DNA of 64,000 bases from Streptomyces noursei. Lineage in GTDB: Bacteria > Actinomycetota > Actinomycetes > Streptomycetales > Streptomycetaceae. Within the stretch, counting starts at the first letter, position 1, and every line of letters starts with the position of its first letter. The notes under the pieces are model-generated. The model saw only the letters and a list, made by a program, of their open reading frames with translations, was not told where the DNA came from and did not search any database. The stretch covers positions 181,091 to 245,090 of the forward strand of contig NZ_LWBU01000384.1 in assembly GCF_001646665.1 (NCBI RefSeq), read 5' to 3'. The translations under genes and the position numbers were made by a program. Positions 26,228 to 34,299 of the stretch are shown piece after piece.

Positions 26228-26267
26228 GGCCCGCCGTGGGGGCGCGCCCCCGGGTGGCCGGCGGGCC
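26228..26267. terminator. Nested bidirectional hairpin
   Basis: GGCCCGCC (26228-26235) pairs with GGCGGGCC (26260-26267). Inside is the 14-base palindrome GGGGGCGCGCCCCC (26238-26251). It lies between the convergent NACHT and trans-sulfuration genes, directly after the NACHT stop. Confidence 0.65.
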
Positions 26268-26282
26268 GGGGTCACCGCCGGT

Positions 26283-27500
26283 TCACGGGTTCACGGGGTC
26301 CGGGTCCACGGGGGTCCGGGCGAGCGCCTGCTCCAGGTCGGCCCACAGGTCGTCGACGTGCTCGACGCCGACGGACATCCGTACCGTCCCCTGCCCGATG
26401 CCCGCGGCGTCGAGGGCCGCCGCGTCGAGTTGGCGGTGCGACGTGGAGGCCGGGTGCATCACCAGGGTCTTCACGTCGCCGAGCGAGGCGGTCAGGGCGG
26501 CCAGGCGGACGGCCTCGACGAAGGCGCGGCCCGCCTCGCGCCCGCCCGCGAGGTCGAAGGAGACGACCCCGCCGCCGCCCCGCGGCAGCAGCCGGCGCGC
26601 GACGGCGTGGTCGGGGTGCCCGGCGAGCGCCGGGTGGCGTACGGCCGCGACCGCGGGATGCGCGGCGAGCCGGCCGGCCAGGTCCGCGGCGGTGGCGCTC
26701 TGCCGCTCGACCCGCAGCGGCATGGTCTGGAGCCCCCGCAGGGTCAGCCAGGCGGCGAACGGGTCGGTGACGGCGCCCTGTTCGACCGCGTAGTGGCGGA
26801 TGCGGTCGTACAGTCCGGCGTCCGCGAAGACGGCGACCCCGCCGAGGACGTCCGCGTGTCCGGAGAGGTACTTGGTCGCCGAGTGGATCACCACGTCGGC
26901 GCCGTGCTCGATCGGCCGGCACAGCAGGGGTGAGGCGAAGGTGTTGTCCACGGCGCTGGGAACACCGGCCTCGGCGGCGACGGCGATCAGCGCGGGCAGG
27001 TCGCAGACCCGGGTGGTGGGGTTGGCGATGGTCTCCAGGTAGAGCAGGCGCGTCTCGGGCCGCAGCGCCCGCCGCACCTCCTCGGGGTCGGTTCCGGAGA
27101 CGTACGTGACCCCGATGCCCCGGCGCGCGGCGAGGTCGGTGAGGAGCGCGTACGTGCCCCCGTAGAGGCACCGTTGCGCGATCACGTGGTCCCCGGCGGA
27201 GAGCAGGCCGAGTAGCAGGCCGTTGATGGCGCCCATCCCGGAGGCGTAGGAGAGGGCGGCGGCTCCGCCTTCGAGCCGGGCGACGGCGTCCTCGAGGGTG
27301 CGGACGGTGGGGTTGCCCAGCCGGCTGTAGACGAAGGTGCCGGGCGAGTCGAAGGCGTCGGCCATCGCGTCCGCGCTGTCGAAGGAGAAGACGTGCCCCT
27401 GGTGCAGGGGGACGCCGAGGGGTGTGCTGCCGGTGACCGGCACCCTGGGCGGGTGGACGGCGAGGGTCTCGGGCCGCAGTGCCGCGGTGTCGTCGCTCAT
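26283..27500 (-). CDS. Trans-sulfuration family PLP enzyme
   Basis: This 405-residue enzyme belongs to the Cys/Met metabolism PLP-dependent family (cystathionine gamma-synthase/lyase, methionine gamma-lyase). It shows FVYSRLGNPTVRTLE, LSYASGMGAINGLL, LYLETIANPTTRVCDLP, VDNTFASPLL and the PLP-lysine motif HSATKYLSGHAD (Lys about 210). The substrate cannot be assigned between lyase and sulfhydrylase; the absence of the Cys typical of methionine gamma-lyase was not tested. It diverges from a MocR regulator gene 63 bases away, which suggests control by amino acid availability. Start ATG 27500. Confidence 0.9.
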   Translation of the reverse strand: MSDDTAALRPETLAVHPPRVPVTGSTPLGVPLHQGHVFSFDSADAMADAFDSPGTFVYSRLGNPTVRTLEDAVARLEGGAAALSYASGMGAINGLLLGLLSAGDHVIAQRCLYGGTYALLTDLAARRGIGVTYVSGTDPEEVRRALRPETRLLYLETIANPTTRVCDLPALIAVAAEAGVPSAVDNTFASPLLCRPIEHGADVVIHSATKYLSGHADVLGGVAVFADAGLYDRIRHYAVEQGAVTDPFAAWLTLRGLQTMPLRVERQSATAADLAGRLAAHPAVAAVRHPALAGHPDHAVARRLLPRGGGGVVSFDLAGGREAGRAFVEAVRLAALTASLGDVKTLVMHPASTSHRQLDAAALDAAGIGQGTVRMSVGVEHVDDLWADLEQALARTPVDPDPVNP

Positions 27501-27538
27501 GGATCCAGTCAACGGGCGAACCGCTTGCGCGCACAGGG

Positions 27539-27574
27539 CCAATCCCGGCAGATTGGTCCGGCGATGGAACCAAT
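27539..27574. promoter_or_regulatory. Putative MocR operator overlapping the start codon
   Basis: CCAATC (27539-27544) and GATTGG (27551-27556) form a perfect inverted repeat. A second imperfect pair, TTGGTCC (27553-27559) with GGAACCAA (27566-27573), overlaps ATG 27564. The site sits between the PLP enzyme and the MocR regulator and probably autoregulates the latter. Confidence 0.5.
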
Positions 27575-29081
27575 TGCCACTCCCCTGGACGAGTTCGTCG
27601 CCCGCCTCGGCCGCTGGTCGGCCGGGCGGGGGCCGCTGTACCTGCTGCTCGCCGCCCGCCTGCGGCAGTTGATCGACGAGGGGCTGCCGGCCCCGGGGGC
27701 CCTGCTGCCGCCCGACCGGCGGCTCGCCGGTGCGCTCGCGGTGGGGCGCACGACGGTCGTGGCGGCCTATGACGTCCTGCGTCAGGAGGGGCGCCTGGTG
27801 CGGCGGCAGGGCAGCGGGACCCGCGTGGCGTCCGCCGCGCTGGTGCCGGGCCCCCGGGTCAGGGAGACGTCCAACCCGCTCTTCCTGCACCTGCTGGAGA
27901 CGCCGGACGACGTGATCCTGATGAGCTGCGCGGCGCCGGTGGACCCGCCGACCGAGCTGACCGAGGCGTACCGGACGCTGACGTTCCCGGCCGGTGACCT
28001 GGGCTACCACCCGGCGGGGCTGCCGGCCCTGCGGGAGGCGGTCGCCGAGCGGTACGGGGCGCGCGGCGTCCCGACCGGTCCGGAACAGGTACTGGTCACC
28101 ACCGGTGCCCAGCAGGCCCTGTCGCTGCTGACCCGGCTGCTGGTGGCGCCGGGTGACGGGGTCCTCGTGGAGGCGCCGACGTATCCGGGGGCGCTGGACC
28201 TGTTCCGGGAGGCGGCGGCCGTCCCGCACCCGGTCGAGGTGGGGCCGGCGGGGGTGGACGTGGCGGGGGCCGTCGCGGTGATGGAGCGTCCCCGGCCGGC
28301 CCTGGCCTATGTGATCCCCCGCTTCCAGAACCCCACCGGGGCGGTCCTCCCGCCACTGGCCGGCCGCCGGCTCGTCGAGGCGGCGAACCGGCTCGGCGTG
28401 CCGCTGGTGGACGACGAGGTGCCGGTGGACCTGGCGTTCGAGGCCGGGGCGCCGTCTCCGTCGCTCTCCTCGTACGGCGACGTGGTCGCGGTCGGCTCGC
28501 TGAGCAAGGTGGTGTGGGGCGGGCTGCGGATCGGGTGGGTGCGGGGTCCGGCGCCGCTGATCGCCCGGCTGGCCCGCCTCAAGGCCCTCCACGACCTCGG
28601 GACGGACGTGCCGGCGCAGTGGGTGGCCACCCGGCTGCTGGCCGGCTTCGCGCCGATCGTGGCGGCGCGGGCACGCACGCTGCGCGCCCGTCACGACCAC
28701 CTGCGGGCCGAACTGGCGCGGCGGCTTCCCTCGTGGAACTGCCCACCGGCCGGGGGCGGCCAGACGTTGTGGGTCCGCCTCCCGCACGGCGACGGTGTGG
28801 CCTTCGCCCAGGTCGCGCTGCGGCACGGGGTGGCGCTGCTGCCGGGTGCCACGATGGACGCGCTGGGCGGCAGCGCGCGGTGCCTGCGGCTGCACCACAT
28901 GCTGCCGCCGGAGGTGCTGTCGGAGGCGGTGGACCGGCTCGCGCGGGCGTGGGACGAGTACGCGCCCCAGGCGGCGCCGTCCTCACCCGGCCGTGCGGGC
29001 TCCCCGGCGTTCCCTCCCCCGTTCCCTCCGGTCGGCTCGCCGGCCGGATCACCGGCCGCGCTCAACGCGATAGCGGTGTGA
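27564..29081 (+). CDS. MocR-type regulator (wHTH + aminotransferase domain)
   Basis: This 505-residue chimeric regulator joins a GntR-like winged helix (PLYLLLAARLRQLIDEG, then VGRTTVVAAYDVLRQEGRLVRR) to a fold-type I aminotransferase-like domain with VTTGAQQALSLL, PTYPGALDLF, QNPTGAVLPP and PLP-Lys about 315 in GSLSKVVWGGLRIGW. PLP or a PLP-amino acid adduct is the expected effector. The C-terminal 30 residues are Pro/Ser-rich and not conserved. It diverges from the trans-sulfuration enzyme, its probable target. Confidence 0.9.
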   Translation: MEPIATPLDEFVARLGRWSAGRGPLYLLLAARLRQLIDEGLPAPGALLPPDRRLAGALAVGRTTVVAAYDVLRQEGRLVRRQGSGTRVASAALVPGPRVRETSNPLFLHLLETPDDVILMSCAAPVDPPTELTEAYRTLTFPAGDLGYHPAGLPALREAVAERYGARGVPTGPEQVLVTTGAQQALSLLTRLLVAPGDGVLVEAPTYPGALDLFREAAAVPHPVEVGPAGVDVAGAVAVMERPRPALAYVIPRFQNPTGAVLPPLAGRRLVEAANRLGVPLVDDEVPVDLAFEAGAPSPSLSSYGDVVAVGSLSKVVWGGLRIGWVRGPAPLIARLARLKALHDLGTDVPAQWVATRLLAGFAPIVAARARTLRARHDHLRAELARRLPSWNCPPAGGGQTLWVRLPHGDGVAFAQVALRHGVALLPGATMDALGGSARCLRLHHMLPPEVLSEAVDRLARAWDEYAPQAAPSSPGRAGSPAFPPPFPPVGSPAGSPAALNAIAV

Positions 29082-29348
29082 CGACCGAGGACCGGGGCCG
29101 CTGCGCCGGGGGCCCTGTGCCGGTCCCGGGGCGGGGCGGGGCGGGGCAGCCGTGGCTCGGCGCCGGTCCCGGCTGCCGGGGCCGGCGTTCGGGAGCCGGA
29201 GGCCGGGGGCGGGAGCGGGGGCGGGGGCGCAACCGGTGACCGGGGGGGCCGGGCCGTCGGTGCAGCCGGTGGCCATGGGGTCATCAGGCCTTAGGATCCC
29301 GGAAGTTGTATCGACCACCAACTCCATGACCGACCAGGGGGAACACCC
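29082..29348. other. G-rich intergenic region with G-quadruplex potential
   Basis: GGGGCGGGGCGGGGCGGGG lies at 29128-29146 on the plus strand, followed by more G-tracts to about 29255. No gene is visible. An AT-richer segment (29283-29330) before ATG 29349 probably holds the promoter of the secreted protein gene. Confidence 0.45.
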
Positions 29349-30266
29349 ATGTCTCAGCAGCGTCTCAGCCGCCGCGGAATACTGGCCGGCGCCACCGCCG
29401 CGCTGGTGGCCGGCTCGGCGTCGGGCACCGCATCGGCGGCCGACGTGCCGGCGCCGAGCCCGTACCCGCTCAAGCCGCCGCACCAGATCGAGGCCGAGGC
29501 CCTCGTCGACTACCTGCGCCTTCGTCCCTGGAGCGACGGCGCGAACCGCTACAAGACGGCGGGACAGTTCCCGAACGAGAACTCGGCACTGTCCTGGGGC
29601 GCGCCCGGCCACCCGGAGCAGTTCTCGGCGTTCGCCCAGTGCTCGTCGTTCCTGACCATGGTCCTCCAGCGCGCGTACGGCACCGGTACGGCGTACGGGT
29701 GGGCCACCCGGGAGTACTTCGCCCAGCACTTCAGGACGGAGCCCGGCAAGTTCTACCCGACCGCCGAGAAGTTCCGTGAGGGCTTCGCGAACGCGGCGGC
29801 CGTTCCGCACTTCACCGCGGTCACCAAGCCGGTCAACCTCCGGCCCGGGGACCTGGTCGCCTTCGACTACGACCCGGAGACGACCACCGAGCCGTACACC
29901 GGGCACATCGTCATGATCCGGGAACGCAAGGGCACGCTGGCGTCCCCGGCGGACCGCCAGGTCGGCGAGGGTGTCGTCCCGTACGTCTTCGAGATCATCG
30001 ACTGCACCAGCGACCCGCACGGCAACCCGGCCGCCTCCGCGGGCGCGGAGGCCACCTACCGGGGCTTCCCCGACACCCGTATCGAGGAGCCGGCGGAGGG
30101 CGCCTCGGGGTGGACCGAGCACAACGGCGTGGGGTACGGCCACATCGTGTTCTACGCGGATCCCACCACGAAGCTCTTCGCCGGCTACCGCTGGAGCGTG
30201 AACTCCTCGACCGCGCGCAGGGCGGCCGACCGTCCGATCGCCGCCGCCCGCGTCCACCTCGGCTGA
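29349..30266 (+). CDS. Tat-exported protein, possible cysteine hydrolase fold
   Basis: This 305-residue protein starts with a twin-arginine signal (SRRGILAGATAALVAGSASG) and a cleavage site near ASAAD. The mature part has QCSSFLTMVLQRAYG, NLRPGDLVAFDYDP and YTGHIVMIRER. A Cys near the N-terminal helix and a His on a following strand after a PGDLVAFD-type turn is the usual layout of NlpC/P60 or CHAP hydrolases, so a cell-wall amidase/peptidase fold is possible. I cannot confirm the family. GGGGGAAC precedes ATG 29349. Confidence 0.75.
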   Translation: MSQQRLSRRGILAGATAALVAGSASGTASAADVPAPSPYPLKPPHQIEAEALVDYLRLRPWSDGANRYKTAGQFPNENSALSWGAPGHPEQFSAFAQCSSFLTMVLQRAYGTGTAYGWATREYFAQHFRTEPGKFYPTAEKFREGFANAAAVPHFTAVTKPVNLRPGDLVAFDYDPETTTEPYTGHIVMIRERKGTLASPADRQVGEGVVPYVFEIIDCTSDPHGNPAASAGAEATYRGFPDTRIEEPAEGASGWTEHNGVGYGHIVFYADPTTKLFAGYRWSVNSSTARRAADRPIAAARVHLG

Positions 30267-30273
30267 CGCCCGG

Positions 30274-30314
30274 CGCCCGGGTGCCGGCGCGTACGGCGGT
30301 CCGGCACCCGGGCG
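30274..30314. terminator. Bidirectional hairpin terminator
   Basis: CGCCCGGGTGCCGG (30274-30287) pairs perfectly with CCGGCACCCGGGCG (30301-30314) around a 13-base loop. It lies between the convergent Tat-exported protein gene and the alpha/beta hydrolase gene. Confidence 0.72.
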
Positions 30315-30366
30315 GGGCGGGGCGCGCCCGGGAGGGAACGGCGGGGCACGCGGGGCGCGGCAGGGA

Positions 30367-31251
30367 TCAGCGCGCGCCGTCCAGCACTTCGCGCAGGGTC
30401 AGGGCGAACTCGTCCGGGGCGCCCTGCTGCCCGTACTCGCCACCGAGGAAGCCTCCGTGGTGGCTGGGGAAGAGCGTCAGGGCGGTGCCCAGCAGCCGGG
30501 CGATCTCCGCCGCCGCCCGGGCGGGGAACTCCCCGTCCGACTCCTTGCCCGCCGCCACGACCACGCGCGTGGGTGCGGCCAGCAGCGCGGCCGTGTCGGG
30601 GGCGAAGCCCGTGCAGCCGAGCATGTTCTGCCCCAGCAGGGGGTCGTCCCGCGAGCCGTCGTCCTCGCTCGGCAGGCCGAAGGCCGCCGGGTCCGGTGCC
30701 GGCTCCGCGCGCCAGTCGTCGGGGAAGAGGCCCTTCCGGCCCGCGGCGGCGATGAACTTGGCCATCGCCGGTCCCATGCCCTGCCGCAGGTAGGTGGTGT
30801 GGATGTCCTCGCACACGCCCAGTGCTGCCACGCTGTCGGGCAGCACGCGCGCCACGGGCGGCTCGTGGGCGACGAGCGTCGCGACCTTTTCGCCGTGCCG
30901 GGCCACCAGGGCGAGCGCGTTCACGGCGCCACCGCTGCTCGCGAACAGGTCGACCGGGCCGCGGCCGAGCGCCTCGATCACGCGCCGCACGTCGTCCGCG
31001 TGCTCCTCGGGGGCCGTCCGGGGGGCGCCGTCGGTGCGCGGGCTGCGGCCGGTGCCGCGCGGGTCGTAGGTCACCACGGTGCGGTCGGTGAAGCGGGCGG
31101 CGAGCGAGGCGAAGCCGGCCGCGCCCATCGGCGAGCCGATCAGCAGCAGCGGCCGACCGCCGGTGCCGTCACCGTCCGGGTGCCGCACGTCGTAGGTGAG
31201 CGTCGCGCCCGGCGCGTCCAGGGTCCGGCTCTCGGTCTCGGTCTCGGTCAT
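30367..31251 (-). CDS. Alpha/beta hydrolase
   Basis: This 294-residue cytoplasmic hydrolase has the fold markers LLLIGSPMGAAGFASLAARF (oxyanion region), VVTYDPRGTGRS, the nucleophile elbow FASSGGAVNALAL and a late HHGGFLGGE that supplies the catalytic His. The substrate is unknown. The start at ATG 31251 has only a weak ribosome site, and several Met/Thr-Glu repeats follow (MTETETES). The gene diverges from a tiny membrane protein gene. Confidence 0.88.
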   Translation of the reverse strand: MTETETESRTLDAPGATLTYDVRHPDGDGTGGRPLLLIGSPMGAAGFASLAARFTDRTVVTYDPRGTGRSPRTDGAPRTAPEEHADDVRRVIEALGRGPVDLFASSGGAVNALALVARHGEKVATLVAHEPPVARVLPDSVAALGVCEDIHTTYLRQGMGPAMAKFIAAAGRKGLFPDDWRAEPAPDPAAFGLPSEDDGSRDDPLLGQNMLGCTGFAPDTAALLAAPTRVVVAAGKESDGEFPARAAAEIARLLGTALTLFPSHHGGFLGGEYGQQGAPDEFALTLREVLDGAR

Positions 31252-31334
31252 GTCCGTCTCCTCAGGGGGTGTGCCACTGCCCCTGTTGACCGGCCCGGCG
31301 CCGCGAACTCATCGGTCGGCGGCGGAACCGTGCC

Positions 31335-31352
31335 CCCACCGTGCGGGCACGG
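31335..31352. repeat. Copy 1 of CACCGTGCGGGCACGG hairpin
   Basis: CCCACCGTGCGGGCACGG here recurs at 31758 on the other side of the 57-residue gene. This copy can also fold with the preceding CCGTGCCC (31329-31336). It is a shared hairpin element of unknown role. Confidence 0.5.
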
Positions 31353-31512
31353 CGATGGCCCGAACGTGTCTGCGGCCGGAATCCGGGGGCACATGGACCG
31401 TTGCACCGCACCGTCCGCCGCTTTCACCGCTTCGCGCATCCGCACACGCGCGCATCCGCGCATCCACGCACCGAACATCCGCACATCGAGCATCCGACAA
31501 GGGAGCCGTCCC

Positions 31513-31686
31513 ATGCTGGGCATCGTCGCCGCCGTTCTGTTCTTCGTCGCCTTCCTCATCAACGCCGCCGAGATCGGCACCAACGACACGTTCTCCTCGG
31601 GCAACGTCATGCTGCTGGGCCTGACACTGCTCGCACTGCACGTCGCGGGTATCGGCACCTCCTGGCACTCCCGCCGTCGCCGCTGA
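31513..31686 (+). CDS. Small two-helix membrane protein
   Basis: This 57-residue protein has two hydrophobic helices, IVAAVLFFVAFLINAAEI and MLLGLTLLALHVAGI, and a basic tail SWHSRRRR. AAGGGAG lies before ATG 31513. Similar short membrane proteins are common in streptomycetes, but I know no function. It is flanked by two copies of a near-identical hairpin. Confidence 0.7.
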   Translation: MLGIVAAVLFFVAFLINAAEIGTNDTFSSGNVMLLGLTLLALHVAGIGTSWHSRRRR

Positions 31687-31749
31687 CCTCCCCTCCCGGA
31701 GGGCCCGGCTGCCGGCCGTTCCACGTATCCGTACGCGCCGCCGGACGGA

Positions 31750-31787
31750 CCGGTGCGCCCACCGTGCGGGCACGGTGGACGCACCGG
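31750..31787. terminator. Extended hairpin terminator, copy 2 of the repeat
   Basis: CCGGTGCG plus CCACCGTGC (31750-31767, with one unpaired C) pairs with GCACGGTGG plus CGCACCGG (31770-31787), giving 17 base pairs and one mismatch. The tight GG turn at the centre suggests it may act as DNA palindrome as well as RNA hairpin. It lies between the convergent 57-residue gene and the tectonin gene. Confidence 0.65.
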
Positions 31788-31897
31788 TGGACGCGGCTGG
31801 AGCGGTGTGCCCGGGGGCCGGCGCGCCCGGGCACATGGGGGGTCCCACTCCCGCGAAAGCGTCCCGAGCCGGGCGGCGCGACGACGCCGGCGGCGGC

Positions 31898-32596
31898 CTA
31901 GCCGGGCTGGTCGCCGCTGTAGCGGTAGATGTTGCCGGCCGCGTTGACGCCCCACACCGTGCCGTCGGGGGCCGCACCGATGTCGGTCAGCGCGCCGGGG
32001 ATGTTGATCCACGGGTTAGAGTCGTTACCGGTGTAGCGGTAGATGCCACCGCCCGAGTTCACCCCCCACACGTTGGTCCTCGACCCGGCCGAGATGCGCG
32101 CCAGACCACCGGAGATCTGCTTCCAGGTCGTCGAGCTCTCGTCACCGGTGTAGCGGTAGATGTTCCCGGCGGAGTTGACCCCCCACACCGTGCCGTCCGC
32201 CGCCGCACCGATGTCGGTCAGCGCGCCGGGGATGTTGATCCACGGGTTGGAGTCGTTGCCGCTGTAGCGGTAGATGCCGCCGCCCGAATTCACCCCCCAC
32301 ACGTTGGTCCTCGACCCGGCCGAGATGCGCGCCAGACCACCGGAGATCTGCTTCCAGGTCGTCGAGCTCTCGTCACCGGTGTAGCGGTAGATGTTCCCGG
32401 CGGAGTTGACCCCCCACACCGTGCCGTCCGCCGCCGCACCGATGTCCTTGAGGGCGCCGGGGATGTTGATCCAGGGGTCCGCGTCGTCCCCGCTGAAGCG
32501 GTAGATGTTCCCCGCGGAGTTGACCCCCCACACGTTGGTCCTAGAGCCCGCGGAGATCGCCGTGAGAGCACCGGTGATCTGAGTCCATTCAGCCAT
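31898..32596 (-). CDS. Tectonin-repeat beta-propeller protein
   Basis: This 232-residue protein is built of six repeats of about 38 residues, each with the pattern VWGVNSxGxIYRY followed by WxxIxGxLxxIxAGS or DIGAAxDGT. This is the tectonin (TECPR/fungal lectin-like) propeller blade. There is no signal peptide, so it may stay in the cytosol or leave by an unusual route. Tectonins bind sugars or lipids, and that is the best guess here. The coding DNA consists of near-identical 231-bp units. Start ATG 32596 follows AGGGGCTC. Confidence 0.9.
   Translation of the reverse strand: MAEWTQITGALTAISAGSRTNVWGVNSAGNIYRFSGDDADPWINIPGALKDIGAAADGTVWGVNSAGNIYRYTGDESSTTWKQISGGLARISAGSRTNVWGVNSGGGIYRYSGNDSNPWINIPGALTDIGAAADGTVWGVNSAGNIYRYTGDESSTTWKQISGGLARISAGSRTNVWGVNSGGGIYRYTGNDSNPWINIPGALTDIGAAPDGTVWGVNAAGNIYRYSGDQPG
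31985..32446 (-). repeat. 231-bp tandem DNA repeat within tectonin gene
   Basis: Two adjacent units with a 231-base period (77 codons, two propeller blades each) differ at only a handful of positions; for example the 77-base stretch around 32080-32160 is identical to that around 32311-32391. A third, more diverged unit covers about 32447-32590. Such identity implies recent duplication or gene conversion. Confidence 0.85.
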
Positions 32597-32945
32597 GATC
32601 TGAGCCCCTGTCGTCGGGTTCCGTAACCAGGTGATGGACGACGGGAGGGTGGGGCAAACGGGTGACGATGCCCGCCGGTCACCGGAAACTACGGAAAATC
32701 GATGTTTGGCGGGGAGGCCGCCGTACGCCTCGGAGTGCCTGGTCTCCCGTCCCGGTCAACCGATGTCCGGAATCCGTGTACCTCGCACGAGTGACCCGCG
32801 TGGCACCCTCTCGCCATCGCTGCGCGCATGAACGAGCGACGACGGGACAGTGCCGGCGAACCGACGCCGAGCGGCACCGAGTGGCACCGGGCGACACGGG
32901 GCGACGCGGACGGCTCGCCGGCGAGGAGGGCCCGCGGGGCCGGCC
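32597..32945. other. Intergenic region upstream of tectonin gene
   Basis: This 349-base region holds no convincing gene. GGTGAC (32661-32666) and GTCACC (32678-32683) form a short inverted repeat, followed by an AT-richer stretch (32684-32708) that may include the promoter of the minus-strand tectonin gene. Confidence 0.45.
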
Positions 32946-34226
32946 TCAGGCCGTACTCGTGCCGACCGCCGGTCCGTCGGACGCCGGCCGGACGGCCGCT
33001 CCGGCCCCGGGCCGCGTGTCGGGGCGGAGCACGCCGGCCGCCGCGGCGGCCACCGCGCAGAGCGCCACCGGGAGCAGCAGGGCGAGGTTCAGCGGTACGA
33101 GGTGGGTCAGCGGGCCGATGACGGCGGGCCCGGCCAGCATGCCGAGGTAGCCGAGCCCGGCGACCCGGGAGACGTGGGCGCCGGCCGCGTCCTCGTCGGT
33201 GTGGCCCGCGGCGCTGAAGAACTGCGGTACGCAGCCGGACAGTCCGAGCCCGAACACGGCCCAGCCCGCGAGCGCGGGCACCACCCACGGGGACAGCGCG
33301 GCGACGGTCAGCCCGGCGCCTGCGGCGGCGGCGCCGTAGCGGACGACGAACACCGGGCCGGTACGGGCGGCGACCCGGTCGGTGAGCAGACGGCCCACCG
33401 TCATGGCGGTGGCGAAGGCCCCGTAGGCGAAGGCGGCGGTGGCGGCGGGCGCGCCCAGCACGTCCTCCAGGTGCAGCACGCTCCAGTCGTTGGCGACGCC
33501 CTCGCAGAGCATCAGCAGCAGGGCCAGGACGGCCAGGACCCACACGCGCCGGGGCGTGCGCCGCCGGCCGGCCGGGCGCGCGCCCTCGCCCGTCGCGCCG
33601 GCGACGGCGGCCGCCGCGTCGGTCGCGCTGTCCTCCCCCGTGGTGGCGGCGCCCTTCCCGGCGCCTCGCGGCGGGCCGAGCAGTGCGGGTGTGGCGACGA
33701 GGGTCACCAGGAGGCCGGTCGCGGCGACGACGGTCAGGGTCGCGCCGAGGTCCCACCCCCAGGTGATCAGACGCGCGCCGACGAGTGCGGCGAGCACACC
33801 GCCCAGCGAGAACACCGCGTGGAACGCGGACATGACCGGTCGGCCGTAGGCGCGCTCCACCTGGACGGCGTGGGTGTTCATGCTGACGTCGAGGCAGCCG
33901 TTGCCGAAGCCCAGCAGGAACAGCGCGACCCCGAGCCAGGGCGCGTCGGCCGCCAGGGCGGGCGCCACCACCGCCGCGCTGCACAGCACGGCGCCCGCGG
34001 GCACCACCCGGCGGGCGCCGAGGCGGTCGGTGAGACGGCCGCACATCTGCATTCCGGCGAACGCGCCGCCACCCAGCAGCAACAGCAGCCATCCCAGGAC
34101 GGCGTGGCTGATCCCGGTGCGCGACTCGACAGCGGGGATGTGCACGATCCACATGCCCATCACGAAGCCGTTCAGGGCGAAGAAGGCGAACGTGGCGAGG
34201 CGGGCGGCCCGCAGGGTTCTGTTCAT
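32946..34226 (-). CDS. MFS transporter (sugar/FucP-like permease)
   Basis: This 426-residue membrane protein has about twelve helices and MFS motifs: GRLTDRLGARRVV between helices 2 and 3, then MNTHAVQVERAYGRPVMSAFHAVFSLGGV, typical of the FucP/YbjJ-like branch. An Ala/Gly-rich cytoplasmic loop divides the halves. The substrate is unknown. It diverges from a DeoR-family repressor gene, which probably controls it and suggests a carbohydrate link. Start ATG 34226. Confidence 0.88.
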   Translation of the reverse strand: MNRTLRAARLATFAFFALNGFVMGMWIVHIPAVESRTGISHAVLGWLLLLLGGGAFAGMQMCGRLTDRLGARRVVPAGAVLCSAAVVAPALAADAPWLGVALFLLGFGNGCLDVSMNTHAVQVERAYGRPVMSAFHAVFSLGGVLAALVGARLITWGWDLGATLTVVAATGLLVTLVATPALLGPPRGAGKGAATTGEDSATDAAAAVAGATGEGARPAGRRRTPRRVWVLAVLALLLMLCEGVANDWSVLHLEDVLGAPAATAAFAYGAFATAMTVGRLLTDRVAARTGPVFVVRYGAAAAGAGLTVAALSPWVVPALAGWAVFGLGLSGCVPQFFSAAGHTDEDAAGAHVSRVAGLGYLGMLAGPAVIGPLTHLVPLNLALLLPVALCAVAAAAAGVLRPDTRPGAGAAVRPASDGPAVGTSTA

Positions 34227-34248
34227 GACCGCGAGCATAATGAACAAG

Positions 34249-34290
34249 GAACATGTTCGATACGTTGACTTTCGCACACGCATCCTGTGC
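34249..34290. promoter_or_regulatory. Palindromes between MFS and DeoR genes
   Basis: GAACATGTTC (34249-34258) is a perfect 10-base palindrome, and GCACA (34274-34278) mirrors TGTGC (34286-34290). Both lie in the 73-base divergent region and are candidate sites for the DeoR-family protein. Confidence 0.5.
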
Positions 34291-34299
34291 AATACGCGT

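Noticed and set aside
31985..32590. CRISPR-like array
   Set aside because: The repeats are 231 bp, contiguous and code for propeller blades; there are no spacers.
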